Positions 34,979-43,884 are shown, counted from the first letter of the stretch. The stretch is 64,000 nt of DNA from Marinicella sediminis (GCF_002000055.1 NZ_MVBD01000005.1:248001-312000), one strand, 5' to 3'. Program-made: numbers and translations. The notes: generated by a model from the sequence alone, not told the origin.

Positions 34979-35638
34979 TTGAATATTCTGGGTCAGACAA
35001 TCAACTGGCAAGATGCTGGTTTAATTAAGCAGGCGTTGACCCACAGAAGTCGCGGAAAGCACAATAATGAAAGACTGGAGTTTCTGGGAGACTCCATCCT
35101 TTCACTGGTGGTGTCCAACCACCTATACAATCAATACCAACAATTAACAGAAGGCGAGCTTTCCCGATTGCGCTCACAATTGGTGAAGGGGAAAACCCTG
35201 GCAGCTGTGGCACGGCATTACAACCTTGGCCCGCAAATCATACTGGGGCCTGGAGAGATTAAATCTGGTGGAGTCAATAAGTCCTCAGTGCTGGCTGATG
35301 CGGTAGAAGCAGTGTTTGGTGCGGTTTATCTCGATCAGGGCTATGTGGTAGCCAGCCAATTCATCGAGCAGGTGTTACAACCCTGGTTGCAACAGATTGA
35401 TCCGACCACCATAAGAAAAGATGCCAAATCTGAGTTGCAGGAAATTTTACAAAAACAGGGGCTTGAGTTGCCGGAGTATCAATTGATGGAGTTGATTGAA
35501 TCCAATAAAGAAACCCGGTTTAAAGTATCCTGTGAGGTGCCAGCCATGAAGCAACGTATAGAAGCAATCGGTGGTTCGATCAAAAAAGCCGAGCAATCAG
35601 CGGCTTCAAAAATGATTGAATGGTTGTTGGAACAATGA
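34979..35638 (+). CDS. rnc: Ribonuclease III
   Basis: Double-strand-specific endonuclease that processes rRNA. In 219 residues the signature ERLEFLGDSILS is at the N-terminal third and VLADAVEAVFGAVYLDQG supplies the second metal site; a C-terminal double-stranded RNA-binding domain follows (residues ~150-219). No ATG is near; TTG at 34979 is taken as start and gives MNILGQTINW, consistent with family alignment. Its end overlaps era by 4 bases. Confidence 0.95.
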   Translation: MNILGQTINWQDAGLIKQALTHRSRGKHNNERLEFLGDSILSLVVSNHLYNQYQQLTEGELSRLRSQLVKGKTLAAVARHYNLGPQIILGPGEIKSGGVNKSSVLADAVEAVFGAVYLDQGYVVASQFIEQVLQPWLQQIDPTTIRKDAKSELQEILQKQGLELPEYQLMELIESNKETRFKVSCEVPAMKQRIEAIGGSIKKAEQSAASKMIEWLLEQ

Positions 35639-36543
35639 CCAAAAAGAACAAGAAATGTGGTTATGCGGCCGTTCTGGGAAGACCCAATGTAGGTAAATCG
35701 ACGCTGATTAACCAGATCATTCAACAAAAGCTTTCGATTGTCTCGCATAAGCCACAAACCACCCGCCATCAGATTTTAGCGATACACACCACCGATCGGG
35801 GACAGTTGATCTTCATCGACACACCAGGTATACACAATCAAAAAGGCACAGCCCTGAATAAGCACCTGAATCAAACCGCACAATCTTCATCTTTTGGGGT
35901 TGATGTGGTGTTATTTCTGGTAGAAGCCATGAAATGGACCGATGAGGACAAAAGGGCGGCCAAAGTGGCCTGTCGATCAGATGGCAAAAAAATATTGGTG
36001 ATTAACAAAGTTGACAAAGTGAAGCACAAAGAGCAGTTACTGACTTTTGTACAAACCATTCTGAATGAGTTTGAATTCGATGCGATTCACTACATCAGTG
36101 CCCTCAAAAATAAACAAATCACTCCGCTTGAAGACAGTGTGTTTGATTATTTGCCCGAGGGTGAACCCATCTTCGATGAAGACCAGGTATCCGATCGTTC
36201 AACTCAGTTTTTTGTATCTGAGTTGATTCGCGAACAACTGATGTTGCGGTTCCATCAGGAACTTCCGTACAGTACCTCGGTTAGCATTGAGCAATACGAA
36301 GTGAAAGGTGTGATTCATCATATCCATGCCATCATCTGGGTGGAGAGAAAGAATCAGAAAGGCATTGTCATCGGTCGACAAGGTGAAGCGCTCAAACAGA
36401 TTGGTGTCAAATCCCGTAAAGAAATTGAGCAGTTCATTGGCGCCAGGGTAAACCTTAAATTGTGGGTCAAGGTTCAGTCTTCATGGACAGACGATGCCAA
36501 AGCCATTGATGCGCTGGGTTATCAGGACACTTTCAAAGACTGA
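35635..36543 (+). CDS. era: GTPase Era
   Basis: Ribosome-assembly GTPase that binds the 3' end of 16S rRNA. GRPNVGKSTLINQ (G1), KPQTTRHQI (G2), DTPGIHNQKG (G3) and NKVDKVK (G4) are present, and the C-terminal KH domain has GIVIGRQGEALKQIG. ATG at 35635 overlaps the rnc stop; an upstream in-frame ATG (35620) lies in rnc and is unlikely. 302 residues is usual for Era. Confidence 0.97.
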   Translation: MTKKNKKCGYAAVLGRPNVGKSTLINQIIQQKLSIVSHKPQTTRHQILAIHTTDRGQLIFIDTPGIHNQKGTALNKHLNQTAQSSSFGVDVVLFLVEAMKWTDEDKRAAKVACRSDGKKILVINKVDKVKHKEQLLTFVQTILNEFEFDAIHYISALKNKQITPLEDSVFDYLPEGEPIFDEDQVSDRSTQFFVSELIREQLMLRFHQELPYSTSVSIEQYEVKGVIHHIHAIIWVERKNQKGIVIGRQGEALKQIGVKSRKEIEQFIGARVNLKLWVKVQSSWTDDAKAIDALGYQDTFKD

Positions 36544-37202
36544 TGATCAGTGACAGTGGTTATGTGCTGCATAAACGTGACTACAAAGACAGCAGTGAAA
36601 TTGTCCGATTGTTGTGTCGTCAGCATGGCCTAGTTGATGTGCTTGCCAAAGGCAGCAAACGTCCCACTTCCTCTTTTAAAAACCAACTACAACCATTTTT
36701 ACCCACGTACCTTGCTTTCACTGGAAAAAGTTCATTAAAAACCCTCACCATGGCTGAGCAGACTGCAATCAGTCGCGGCATTCCTTTCCTGAACCAAGTC
36801 TCTTTGTTGTACTGCAATGAATTGATATTGTTGTTGTCCATGGATGAACATACGGCTGTGCGACTTTTTCCAGCCTATGAGCAAGTCATTCAGGCCATTC
36901 AGGACAATCAACGGTTGGTTGCTCATTTACGCCGTTTTGAGTGGCATTTATCCGGGTTGATGGGTTATCAGCTGACCATTCCTGATTCAGTAACTGAAAC
37001 CGATTGCTTATCTTTTGATGCGGTTAATGGATTGGTGAAGGCGGCACATAACCAAGGGTGTGAAGTCACTACTTTGCGTCAATTCATCGCTGGTTCCTCC
37101 ATGAATCAACAACAATGGCAACAGTTGTCAAGGCTGATGAGGACAGTGGTAGATCATCTGGTAAACGGTCAGCCGATTCGATCCCGTGAACTGTTGTCCT
37201 GA
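36543..37202 (+). CDS. recO: DNA repair protein RecO
   Basis: Recombination mediator that loads RecA with RecR, here 219 residues against about 240 in E. coli. The N-terminal OB-fold has the motif DSGYVLHKRDYKDSSEIVRL and GLVDVLAKGSKRP; the C-terminal part is helical without a zinc cluster. One-base overlap with era (TGATG). In many relatives pdxJ follows; here the next gene is an unrelated exported protein. Confidence 0.93.
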   Translation: MISDSGYVLHKRDYKDSSEIVRLLCRQHGLVDVLAKGSKRPTSSFKNQLQPFLPTYLAFTGKSSLKTLTMAEQTAISRGIPFLNQVSLLYCNELILLLSMDEHTAVRLFPAYEQVIQAIQDNQRLVAHLRRFEWHLSGLMGYQLTIPDSVTETDCLSFDAVNGLVKAAHNQGCEVTTLRQFIAGSSMNQQQWQQLSRLMRTVVDHLVNGQPIRSRELLS

Positions 37203-37246
37203 AATAAACAAAACCTCCCTGAGCGTAAGTGATTAATGCTTGTTTG

Positions 37247-37252
37247 TATAAT
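37247..37252 (+). promoter_or_regulatory. Candidate -10 box upstream of the secreted-protease cassette
   Basis: A perfect TATAAT about 126 bases before the first gene of the cassette, with TTTG immediately upstream. The -35 region is weak. Confidence 0.35.
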
Positions 37253-37377
37253 TCGCTTCTGACAAAACGTGAACTGGTTATGTTTTTGGTGGTTAACCAG
37301 ACGATATAACTTGAAAAGATTGACGTTGCCTTGCCTTCAACTTGATAATAATTATGGGTTTATACAGGAGCACATCA

Positions 37378-37917
37378 ATGAAACACATCAAGAAAATCAT
37401 CATTGTTGTCCTGATGCTGGTGATACCGGCATTGGGATTCAGCTATGAAATTGAATTGACCAGACAATTGAATAAACTGGTGGCAGATGACAACACCATA
37501 AGCATTTCGATGACTGATTCAGGATTCGTCAAAGTCATTTATCCAGCTGGCATGAAAAGGGCAGGGAGCTATGAGCTGGAGGCCAATGCTCGTTCAATGA
37601 GTAAAGCAGATCAGTGGTATCAGTACGTCAGCAACCAGGAAAACATGACAAATCGCTTTCAGCTTGAACATCGTTTAAATGCCGCCAAAACATTCCATAA
37701 ACTGCCATTGTTTTATTCGTCAGAAGTGGACACTGTGACGCTGTCGGTGAAGGCCAACGACCAGCTGGTTTGGGAATTATCATTCAACAACTGGCAAGAG
37801 TTGAGAAACTTTAAACAGTATTTGGGTGATTGGGAGTTGATGATTGATACGATCATTGAACTGGAACAAATGGCAAAACAAGTCACAGTGACTGATTTGC
37901 TGGAGGTGGCACAATGA
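37378..37917 (+). CDS. Exported protein of unknown function, partner of metzincin-like protease
   Basis: A 179-residue protein with a Sec signal peptide (residues 1-18, core IIIVVLMLVIPALG). The rest looks like a mixed beta and helical domain (VKVIYPAGMKRAGSYEL, FYSSEVDTVTLSVKAND) that I do not recognise. The ATG at 37378 has an ACAGGAGC ribosome binding site; a TTG 36 bases upstream is also in frame. Its stop overlaps the protease ATG by 4 bases, so the pair is translated together. It could be an inhibitor, chaperone or co-secreted partner of the protease; this is inference. Confidence 0.6.
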   Translation: MKHIKKIIIVVLMLVIPALGFSYEIELTRQLNKLVADDNTISISMTDSGFVKVIYPAGMKRAGSYELEANARSMSKADQWYQYVSNQENMTNRFQLEHRLNAAKTFHKLPLFYSSEVDTVTLSVKANDQLVWELSFNNWQELRNFKQYLGDWELMIDTIIELEQMAKQVTVTDLLEVAQ

Positions 37918-38903
37918 ATAAGTTAGTTATGGTATTCATTTTGGTTTATTCGGGTGGCGTTTCAGCAGGCTCTTTTATTTTTGCCGGTGAAGCCAATGGC
38001 GTTGACATCATTGCCCATCCCACAGGTTACGATGGCGTGGTGGATGTGGTTAATGTTTCGGTATGTATTGATCCCACTGGGGATGAAACCACATTGCTGG
38101 AGAGTCCGGTGAAAAACATAGTCACCACCTTTAATAACCTGCGTTCAGAATCAGGAAACATCATCAGTGGATCTGCCAATAACATACCTTCCGGTGCTTT
38201 GGACTGGGAATCCGTGGCATTGCATGAAGTGGGTCATTGCCTTGGCCTGGCCCATCCCAACCTGGGCTCACAGACGGGGGTGTCCGGAGCCAATACCAAT
38301 TTCACCGCCAGTACCGATGGGGCGGATAATGCGTTTGATTTTGATGACGGTGCTGACAACATCAAGGGTACCTCTGACGACTTACGTGATGATGACATCA
38401 ACTTGCATTGGTACAATACCGGCATCAATAATCCCTTTGTGCTGACACCGCCTTATGATTCGAGTAATTATTCGAGAACCCTGGCTGGGTTGCCTGGCGG
38501 CCACACTTACGTGACCAATGCCAGTTTGGAGGCGAGTTCTTCATTGGGTGCTCCGAGTTCTGAAGCTGTGATGCAACAAGGGTCAAGGAGCAATGAAGAT
38601 CAGCGTGAACTTGGTGCAGATGACGAAGCCACCCTGAGGTATGCCATGTCCGGGGTTGATCAGACCAGCGGAACAGCAGATGATTATACGTTCAATTTGA
38701 CTTATGGTGGTATCACCACGGGTTGCGACATCATGATCAAACACCACGACATTTCAGGCTTGGCTTTTTGCAGTGTGGGTGGAAGTTTTATCAGTGGTTC
38801 ATCAATTCAAATCACGGGAGCATCCATTGAAATTGATGCTCCGGATTTCACCTGGTTCTTCAATGATGTCATCTTTAAAGATGATAATGATGATCCTGAT
38901 TGA
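37914..38903 (+). CDS. Secreted metzincin-like zinc metalloprotease
   Basis: A 329-residue exported protein (signal peptide residues 1-18, cleavage after VSA). The zinc motif LHEVGHCLGLAHP at residues 103-115 gives three His ligands (104, 108, 114) and the general base Glu105, matching HExxHxxGxxH of metzincins (matrixin-type). A downstream AVMQQGSR with Met220 may be the Met-turn. Two Asp-rich segments with GTxDD (near residues 150 and 255) look calcium-binding. No transmembrane segment or sorting tail is seen. Likely secreted and active on extracellular protein; the immediate upstream gene is its probable partner. Confidence 0.72.
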   Translation: MNKLVMVFILVYSGGVSAGSFIFAGEANGVDIIAHPTGYDGVVDVVNVSVCIDPTGDETTLLESPVKNIVTTFNNLRSESGNIISGSANNIPSGALDWESVALHEVGHCLGLAHPNLGSQTGVSGANTNFTASTDGADNAFDFDDGADNIKGTSDDLRDDDINLHWYNTGINNPFVLTPPYDSSNYSRTLAGLPGGHTYVTNASLEASSSLGAPSSEAVMQQGSRSNEDQRELGADDEATLRYAMSGVDQTSGTADDYTFNLTYGGITTGCDIMIKHHDISGLAFCSVGGSFISGSSIQITGASIEIDAPDFTWFFNDVIFKDDNDDPD

Positions 38904-38941
38904 GCCATGGGCAAAGGAGTCATTTTGAATTAAATATCGGG

Positions 38942-38947
38942 TATAAT
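38942..38947 (+). promoter_or_regulatory. Candidate -10 box for the carboxylase-lyase operon
   Basis: TATAAT lies 34 bases before the ATG at 38976 used here. A start of transcription near 38955 would leave only a few bases before the other possible ATG (38961), favouring 38976. Confidence 0.4.
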
Positions 38948-38975
38948 ATTCGGCTTTGTTATGCAGTCGGATATT

Positions 38976-40862
38976 ATGCCCATTAAGAAGATCCTGATTG
39001 CCAACCGCGGTGAAATTGCGGTTCGCATCATCAATACCTGTCGTCAGCTTAACATCCTCACGGTGGCTGTATTCTCAGATGCCGACAGGCACGCCAAACA
39101 TGTGATGATGGCTGATGAACAATGTCATCTGGGATCAACAGATCTGGCTGATTCATATTTGAATGTAGACAAAATAGTGCAGGCTGCCATTGACCATCAG
39201 GTGGACGCTGTACATCCTGGTTATGGTTTCCTCTCAGAGCGACCCGCATTGGCCAAAGCGCTGGACAAAGCCAATATTATCTTCATTGGCGCACCTGTTG
39301 AAGCGCTTGAGTTGATGGGCTCTAAGTCGGCTGCCAAACAAACCATGCTGTTGGCTGACGTGCCATGTGTCCCTGGATACCAGGAGGATGATCAAACCCC
39401 GGATGTGCTGGCCGACGCAGCCAGAGCAATCGGCTTTCCTGTGCTGATCAAAGCGGTTGCCGGTGGCGGTGGCAAAGGCATGAAAATTGTTCACCAGGCG
39501 ACAGATTTTGCCAGTCAATTGAAGTCAGCTCAACGTGAAGCCCAGAATGCTTTTGGTGATGATCAAGTGATTCTGGAAAAATACATCACCCGGCCAAAAC
39601 ACATTGAAGTTCAGGTCTTTGCTGATCAACATGGTCATGTGGTCCATTTATTTGAGCGTGATTGCTCCACTCAGCGCAGGTATCAGAAAGTGATTGAAGA
39701 GGCGCCTGCAGCCGGTTTGAGTGATGCCACCAGGACCGATATGCTCAATGCCGCAGTCAAGGCCACTCAGGCGATTAACTATGTGGGAGCTGGTACCGTT
39801 GAATTCATCATGGATGGTGATGATTCTTTTTATTTTATGGAAATGAATACCCGTTTGCAGGTTGAACACCGGGTGACTGAAATGATCACCGGAGTTGATT
39901 TGGTGGCCTGGCAAATAGCTGTGGCACAAGGTGACCCATTGCCCAAGAAGCAAACAGAAATTCATGACAGAGGCCATGCCATTCAGGTGCGGCTGTATGC
40001 CGAGGACCCTGACAACAATTACCTGCCGTCTACTGGCTTACTTGAACAGGTAAAGCTGATGCAATTGGAACATTCCCTGGTTGATTCAGGAGTGCGTGCC
40101 AGCGATTCGGTCACCATTCACTATGACCCGATGATCGCCAAGCTGGTAGTGTGGGCAAAAAACCGCAATAAATGCATCAGCAAAATGCTTCAGGTTCTGG
40201 ACCAAAGTGCGGTGTTCGGAGTTAAAACGAATCTGGCATTTTTATCACGTTTGTTGTCCACCAGGGAATTCAGGAAGCACCAAATTTATACCAACACCCT
40301 GGATAACGATGAATTGATCCTGGCTCAGGAAATTACCCCCGAAGTAGTGGCTATTTATGTTCACCACCTGCTGCATCTGAATCAGACTGGTGAAGTCTGG
40401 AAACAAGCCAGTGGCTGGCATGTACAGGGAACAGAGCCATTGTTACTGGAACTCAGGTTTAAGGGAGAGACACTTGCTTACCAGATCAGCTGGGAAGAGG
40501 GGCAATATCTGATCAATGGCACAGATCATTATTGGCCACAAAAAGAAGACATCTGTCATATACATCGTCATCAGGTACAGGTCATTCATCAACATCTGCG
40601 TTATGAATTCAGCCTGCCGGATCATGAAGCCAAAGCCGTGACCTCAAGCGCTAATGCCATACTGGCTCCTATGCCAGGGAAAATCATTGAAGTAAAAGTT
40701 AATCCGGGTGATGAGGTGGTAACCGGTCAGTCTTTGGTGGTGATGGAAGCCATGAAAATGGAACTGGAATTGAAAGCCGAGCGAGACGCGGTGATCAAAG
40801 ACATCGCATACAGTGAAAACGATCAGGTAAGAGCTGACGACATATTGGTGGAGCTGGAGTAA
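38976..40862 (+). CDS. liuD: Methylcrotonyl-CoA carboxylase biotin-containing alpha subunit (biotin carboxylase)
   Basis: A 628-residue acyl-CoA carboxylase alpha chain: biotin carboxylase domain with ILIANRGEIAVRII, HPGYGFLSE, the ATP grasp glycine loop AVAGGGGKGMKIV and EMNTRLQVEHRVTEM, and a C-terminal biotinyl domain with the attachment lysine in VMEAMKMELEL. Acetyl-, propionyl- and methylcrotonyl-CoA carboxylases share this layout; the next gene, HMG-CoA lyase, points to the leucine pathway. No beta-subunit gene is next to it, so it must be elsewhere. I use ATG 38976 (MPIKKIL) rather than 38961. Confidence 0.85.
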   Translation: MPIKKILIANRGEIAVRIINTCRQLNILTVAVFSDADRHAKHVMMADEQCHLGSTDLADSYLNVDKIVQAAIDHQVDAVHPGYGFLSERPALAKALDKANIIFIGAPVEALELMGSKSAAKQTMLLADVPCVPGYQEDDQTPDVLADAARAIGFPVLIKAVAGGGGKGMKIVHQATDFASQLKSAQREAQNAFGDDQVILEKYITRPKHIEVQVFADQHGHVVHLFERDCSTQRRYQKVIEEAPAAGLSDATRTDMLNAAVKATQAINYVGAGTVEFIMDGDDSFYFMEMNTRLQVEHRVTEMITGVDLVAWQIAVAQGDPLPKKQTEIHDRGHAIQVRLYAEDPDNNYLPSTGLLEQVKLMQLEHSLVDSGVRASDSVTIHYDPMIAKLVVWAKNRNKCISKMLQVLDQSAVFGVKTNLAFLSRLLSTREFRKHQIYTNTLDNDELILAQEITPEVVAIYVHHLLHLNQTGEVWKQASGWHVQGTEPLLLELRFKGETLAYQISWEEGQYLINGTDHYWPQKEDICHIHRHQVQVIHQHLRYEFSLPDHEAKAVTSSANAILAPMPGKIIEVKVNPGDEVVTGQSLVVMEAMKMELELKAERDAVIKDIAYSENDQVRADDILVELE

Positions 40863-40865
40863 CTC

Positions 40866-41762
40866 ATGAGTTATCCTCAAGCGGTCAAAATTGTTGAAGT
40901 ATCTCCCCGGGATGGGTTGCAAAACGAAGCCAGGATTATTGCAGTTGAAGATAAACTGGCACTGATAAATGACTTACGCCTGGCTGGAGTCAGACACATT
41001 GAAGTGGCTGGGTTTGTGTCACCCAAATGGGTCCCTCAGTTGGCCGATGCAGCTGCTGTTTGTGCCGGTTTAACAGCGGATCCCAAGGTGCATTATTCAG
41101 CCCTTACACCAAACCTCAAAGGACTTGATGCAGCCATTGTGGCCGGCATCAAAGAAGTCGCGGTTTTCACCGCGGCATCTGAAAGTTTCAATCAGAAGAA
41201 CATCAATTGCAGCATTGAAGAATCATTTGATCGGTTTGCCCCGGTGATGGAAAAAGCTCGTGATCATGACATCAAAGTCAGGGGTTATGTTTCCTGTGTG
41301 TTGGGTTGTCCTTATGAAGGTGAAATCGAGCCGCAGGTTGTTGCTCAGGTGGCAAAGAGATTATCTGACATGGGTTGTTACGAGGTCTCATTAGGGGACA
41401 CCATCGGTACCGGCACACCGGTCAAGGCTCGGCAGATGCTGTCGATGTGCGCTGATCAGGTCAACATGGCACAGCTGGCATTGCATTTTCATGATACGTA
41501 CGGACAAGCTTTGGCCAACCTTCAGGCCTGTCTGGAGTTGGGAGCCGCGGTGATTGATTCTTCAGTGGCTGGAATTGGTGGTTGTCCCTATGCCAAAGGA
41601 GCCACAGGCAATGTCAGTACTGAAAATGTGATCTATATGCTCAATGGCATGGGCATTGAGACAGGTATTGATTTAGCCGGTCTGATTAAAGCCGGTCAGC
41701 GGATTTCCCGGGTTCTGGACAGGCAATCCAACAGCCAGGTCAGCAGGGCCATGGGAAGTTAG
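40866..41762 (+). CDS. liuE: Hydroxymethylglutaryl-CoA lyase
   Basis: Final enzyme of leucine catabolism, splitting HMG-CoA to acetyl-CoA and acetoacetate. In 298 residues the TIM-barrel start VEVSPRDGLQNEA, AVFTAASESFNQKN, VSCVLGCPYEGE and the catalytic-loop cysteine in GGCPYAKGATGNVSTENV (usual GGCPYAxGAxGN) are all present. It starts 3 bases after the carboxylase and ends the operon; a perfect hairpin lies about 250 bases downstream. Confidence 0.95.
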   Translation: MSYPQAVKIVEVSPRDGLQNEARIIAVEDKLALINDLRLAGVRHIEVAGFVSPKWVPQLADAAAVCAGLTADPKVHYSALTPNLKGLDAAIVAGIKEVAVFTAASESFNQKNINCSIEESFDRFAPVMEKARDHDIKVRGYVSCVLGCPYEGEIEPQVVAQVAKRLSDMGCYEVSLGDTIGTGTPVKARQMLSMCADQVNMAQLALHFHDTYGQALANLQACLELGAAVIDSSVAGIGGCPYAKGATGNVSTENVIYMLNGMGIETGIDLAGLIKAGQRISRVLDRQSNSQVSRAMGS

Positions 41763-41786
41763 GCCCATTGGTAAACTGTTGGTCGG

Positions 41787-42042
41787 TCAATCCTCATGTG
41801 TCAATTCAACCAGGTTTTGTCGGGGAGACTGTGCATGGTCGGGATGGTTGATTTTCTGAATCAGCTCATAACCAGCCATCAATCTTTACCGTTACTCCAT
41901 GCCTTGCAAGCTGTTCATCCATCTGATGATTGAACTGGATCATCAGATTTTTAAAGTCTGACAGCACCAATCACCGGTTGTCGGTTTCGATCTGGCTGAT
42001 GAATGAAGCGATAGAACGGACCTTTGTGTTTATGAAATGCAT
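41787..42042 (-). pseudogene. Possible decayed gene remnant
   Basis: On the minus strand, a frame beginning ATGCATTTCATA near 42042 reads about 23 codons, meets one TGA, continues in the same frame for about 34 codons (LVLSDFKNLMIQFNHQMDEQ) to a second TGA at 41868, and the adjacent frame carries on with MAGYELIQKINHPDHAQSPR to a stop at 41787. The pieces have protein-like composition and together resemble one ~85-residue coding sequence interrupted by one stop and one frameshift. Family unknown; chance reading cannot be excluded. Confidence 0.3.
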
Positions 42043-42055
42043 CACAAAGGTCCGT
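42016..42055. repeat. Perfect 13-base inverted repeat (hairpin)
   Basis: ACGGACCTTTGTG (42016-42028) pairs with CACAAAGGTCCGT (42043-42055) across a 14-base loop. There is no T run, so it is not a standard intrinsic terminator on either strand, though it lies between converging genes where termination is needed. On the minus strand the loop contains the ATG of the possible gene remnant. Confidence 0.7.
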
Positions 42056-42146
42056 AAATGATGGTTGTTTGTTGGATGGCCATCAGACGCCATCGATTGT
42101 TCATCGCTTGACGGTTCCTACATTTTTGCCTTGAAGCGTTCTGGCT

Positions 42147-43814
42147 TCAGTTGGTCAATCCTTTGGCCAGGGAAACCAATTGCAGGAACTCACCGCGATG
42201 GCCATAAGTATCAACACTTTTTGAGCTTCGGGCCAATGTTAGGATGTCTTCATAGGTGTATGATTTTAAATAGGTTCCATCTCTTAATAATTGACCGAAT
42301 GCGGCCACTGCTGTGGCAAATCGGAATTCGTTGCTGCTTGATTTCAATGGCTTTATGCTGTCTTTGAGTATGGGCCAGCTAAGTAGCTGACTGTGCTCTT
42401 CATCTGGGTTCTTGTACCTGATTTTCAGATAGGCCATTTCATTGCCCATTGCAGATTCTATGGCAGGGCGCTGATACCTGGACTCGGCCAGCCAGCCCTG
42501 GTTTCCTTGTAACACAATTTCATAAATCGCAGTGACGGTGTGTCCGGCACCAATTTCTCCGGCATCGACTTTGTCATTGGCAAAATCTTCGTTATTCAAT
42601 TGACGGTTTTCATAACCAATCAGGCGATATTCTGCAACCACTTCAGGATTGAATTCGATTTGAATTTTGACGTCTTTGGCGATGGTTAGCAGGGTGGAGT
42701 TGATTTGTTCTACCAACACTTTATTGGCTTCTTTGACGGTATCAATATATGCATAATTGCCATTGCCTACATCGGCCAACTGTTCCATCAGGTGGTCATT
42801 ATAATTGCCTGTGCCAAATCCCAGCGTGGTCAGAGAAATGCCTTTTTTACGTTGTTGCTTAACCAGTTCCTTCAGGGCTTCAAAATGGGTGGTGCCTACA
42901 TTAAAATCACCATCTGTCGCGATCAGAATGCGGTTAATGCCACCCTTGACCAAATGCTGTTCGGCCAATTGATATGCCAGGTGAATACCCGCTGCCCCGT
43001 TGGTAGAACCGCCTGCTGACAGTTGATCCAGGGCGGTGGCAATTTTGGCCTGGTTGTTGCCAGCTGTTGGCTCGAGAACTACACCCGCAGCACCTGCATA
43101 GACCACAATAGATACCCGGTCATCGGCCGTCAATTGTCTGGACAACAATTTCAATGATGATTTAAGTAAACCCAGTTTATCTGGGCTATTCATTGATCCT
43201 GAAACATCCACCAAAAACACCAGATTGGCAGAAGGACGATCAGTGACTGGCATTTCAAAGCCTTTGATACCAATGTGCAGTAAGTGGGCTTGCTTATTCC
43301 ATGGTGAAGGTGCCACTTCAGTGCTGGCCATGAATGGTTGTTCGAGGTCTTTGGCTGCAGGATAATCATAAGCAAAGTAATTGATCATCTCCTCAACACG
43401 GACTGCGTCCTGGCGGGGAATCACACCTTGATTAAGCATGCGTCTGACGTTGGCATATGAGCCGGTATCAACATCAATGCTGAAAGTGGAAATGGGGTTA
43501 TTGATCACCGATTGTATGGTATGGCTTTCAAAATGTGCATAGTTTTCCCGGTCAGTCATTGAAGCCGGAGTGATGGGGTGAGGGTGATACATGCTCATAT
43601 CTGCTGCGGCTTTGTGTCGCTGTATGCGACTGCCGGTTACCCTGATTTGCTTATTCATGGCTTCGGCCTCTTCAGCCACCAATACAGGCCTGATATTCTG
43701 TACTTGATCGACCTGATTGTCCGATTGTTCTGCAGTGGATTTGTTCTGCTGTTGTTTTTGGCCTGCACAGGCAGACAGCAATACGCTGAAAGATATGATT
43801 AAAACACGATTCAT
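42147..43814 (-). CDS. von Willebrand factor A domain lipoprotein (YfbK-like)
   Basis: A 555-residue lipoprotein: the lipobox LLSAC places the lipidated Cys at 16. Next comes an unusual VTGSRIQRHK segment like the N-termini of TonB-dependent receptors, then the family's N-terminal vWF region (STFSIDVDTGSYANVRRML, RVEEMINYF) and a vWA domain with the MIDAS motif DVSGSMNSPDK plus IATDGDFNVG. The C-terminal ~170 residues are the DUF3520 type. YfbK-like proteins have no settled role; metal-dependent protein binding on the periplasmic side is the usual idea. Confidence 0.88.
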   Translation of the reverse strand: MNRVLIISFSVLLSACAGQKQQQNKSTAEQSDNQVDQVQNIRPVLVAEEAEAMNKQIRVTGSRIQRHKAAADMSMYHPHPITPASMTDRENYAHFESHTIQSVINNPISTFSIDVDTGSYANVRRMLNQGVIPRQDAVRVEEMINYFAYDYPAAKDLEQPFMASTEVAPSPWNKQAHLLHIGIKGFEMPVTDRPSANLVFLVDVSGSMNSPDKLGLLKSSLKLLSRQLTADDRVSIVVYAGAAGVVLEPTAGNNQAKIATALDQLSAGGSTNGAAGIHLAYQLAEQHLVKGGINRILIATDGDFNVGTTHFEALKELVKQQRKKGISLTTLGFGTGNYNDHLMEQLADVGNGNYAYIDTVKEANKVLVEQINSTLLTIAKDVKIQIEFNPEVVAEYRLIGYENRQLNNEDFANDKVDAGEIGAGHTVTAIYEIVLQGNQGWLAESRYQRPAIESAMGNEMAYLKIRYKNPDEEHSQLLSWPILKDSIKPLKSSSNEFRFATAVAAFGQLLRDGTYLKSYTYEDILTLARSSKSVDTYGHRGEFLQLVSLAKGLTN

Positions 43815-43844
43815 GGCTACTTCCTTTTTGGTTATACATATCCT

Positions 43845-43875
43845 TGTATACGCAGCAATGATGAAGATGGGTCAA
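43845..43875 (-). promoter_or_regulatory. Candidate promoter of the vWA lipoprotein gene
   Basis: On the minus strand TTGACC (43870-43875) and TATACA (43845-43850) are separated by 19 bases (18 if the -10 is read as GTATAC). A Shine-Dalgarno AAAGGAAG follows before the ATG. Confidence 0.4.
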
Positions 43876-43884
43876 AAAAAAGAT

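Larger units (their letters stand above)
41763..42146. other. Gene-free region between liuE and the vWA gene
   Basis: About 384 bases with no intact gene. It holds the possible gene remnant above and the 13-base perfect hairpin at 42016-42055. No mobile-element signature was found. Confidence 0.6.

Noticed and set aside
36543-37260. pdxJ expected after recO
   Set aside because: The sequence after recO shows no PdxJ motif; the next gene is an exported protein.
42065-42367. 100-codon plus-strand frame at the end of the vWA gene
   Set aside because: It overlaps the coding 3' end of the vWA gene and has no supporting features.
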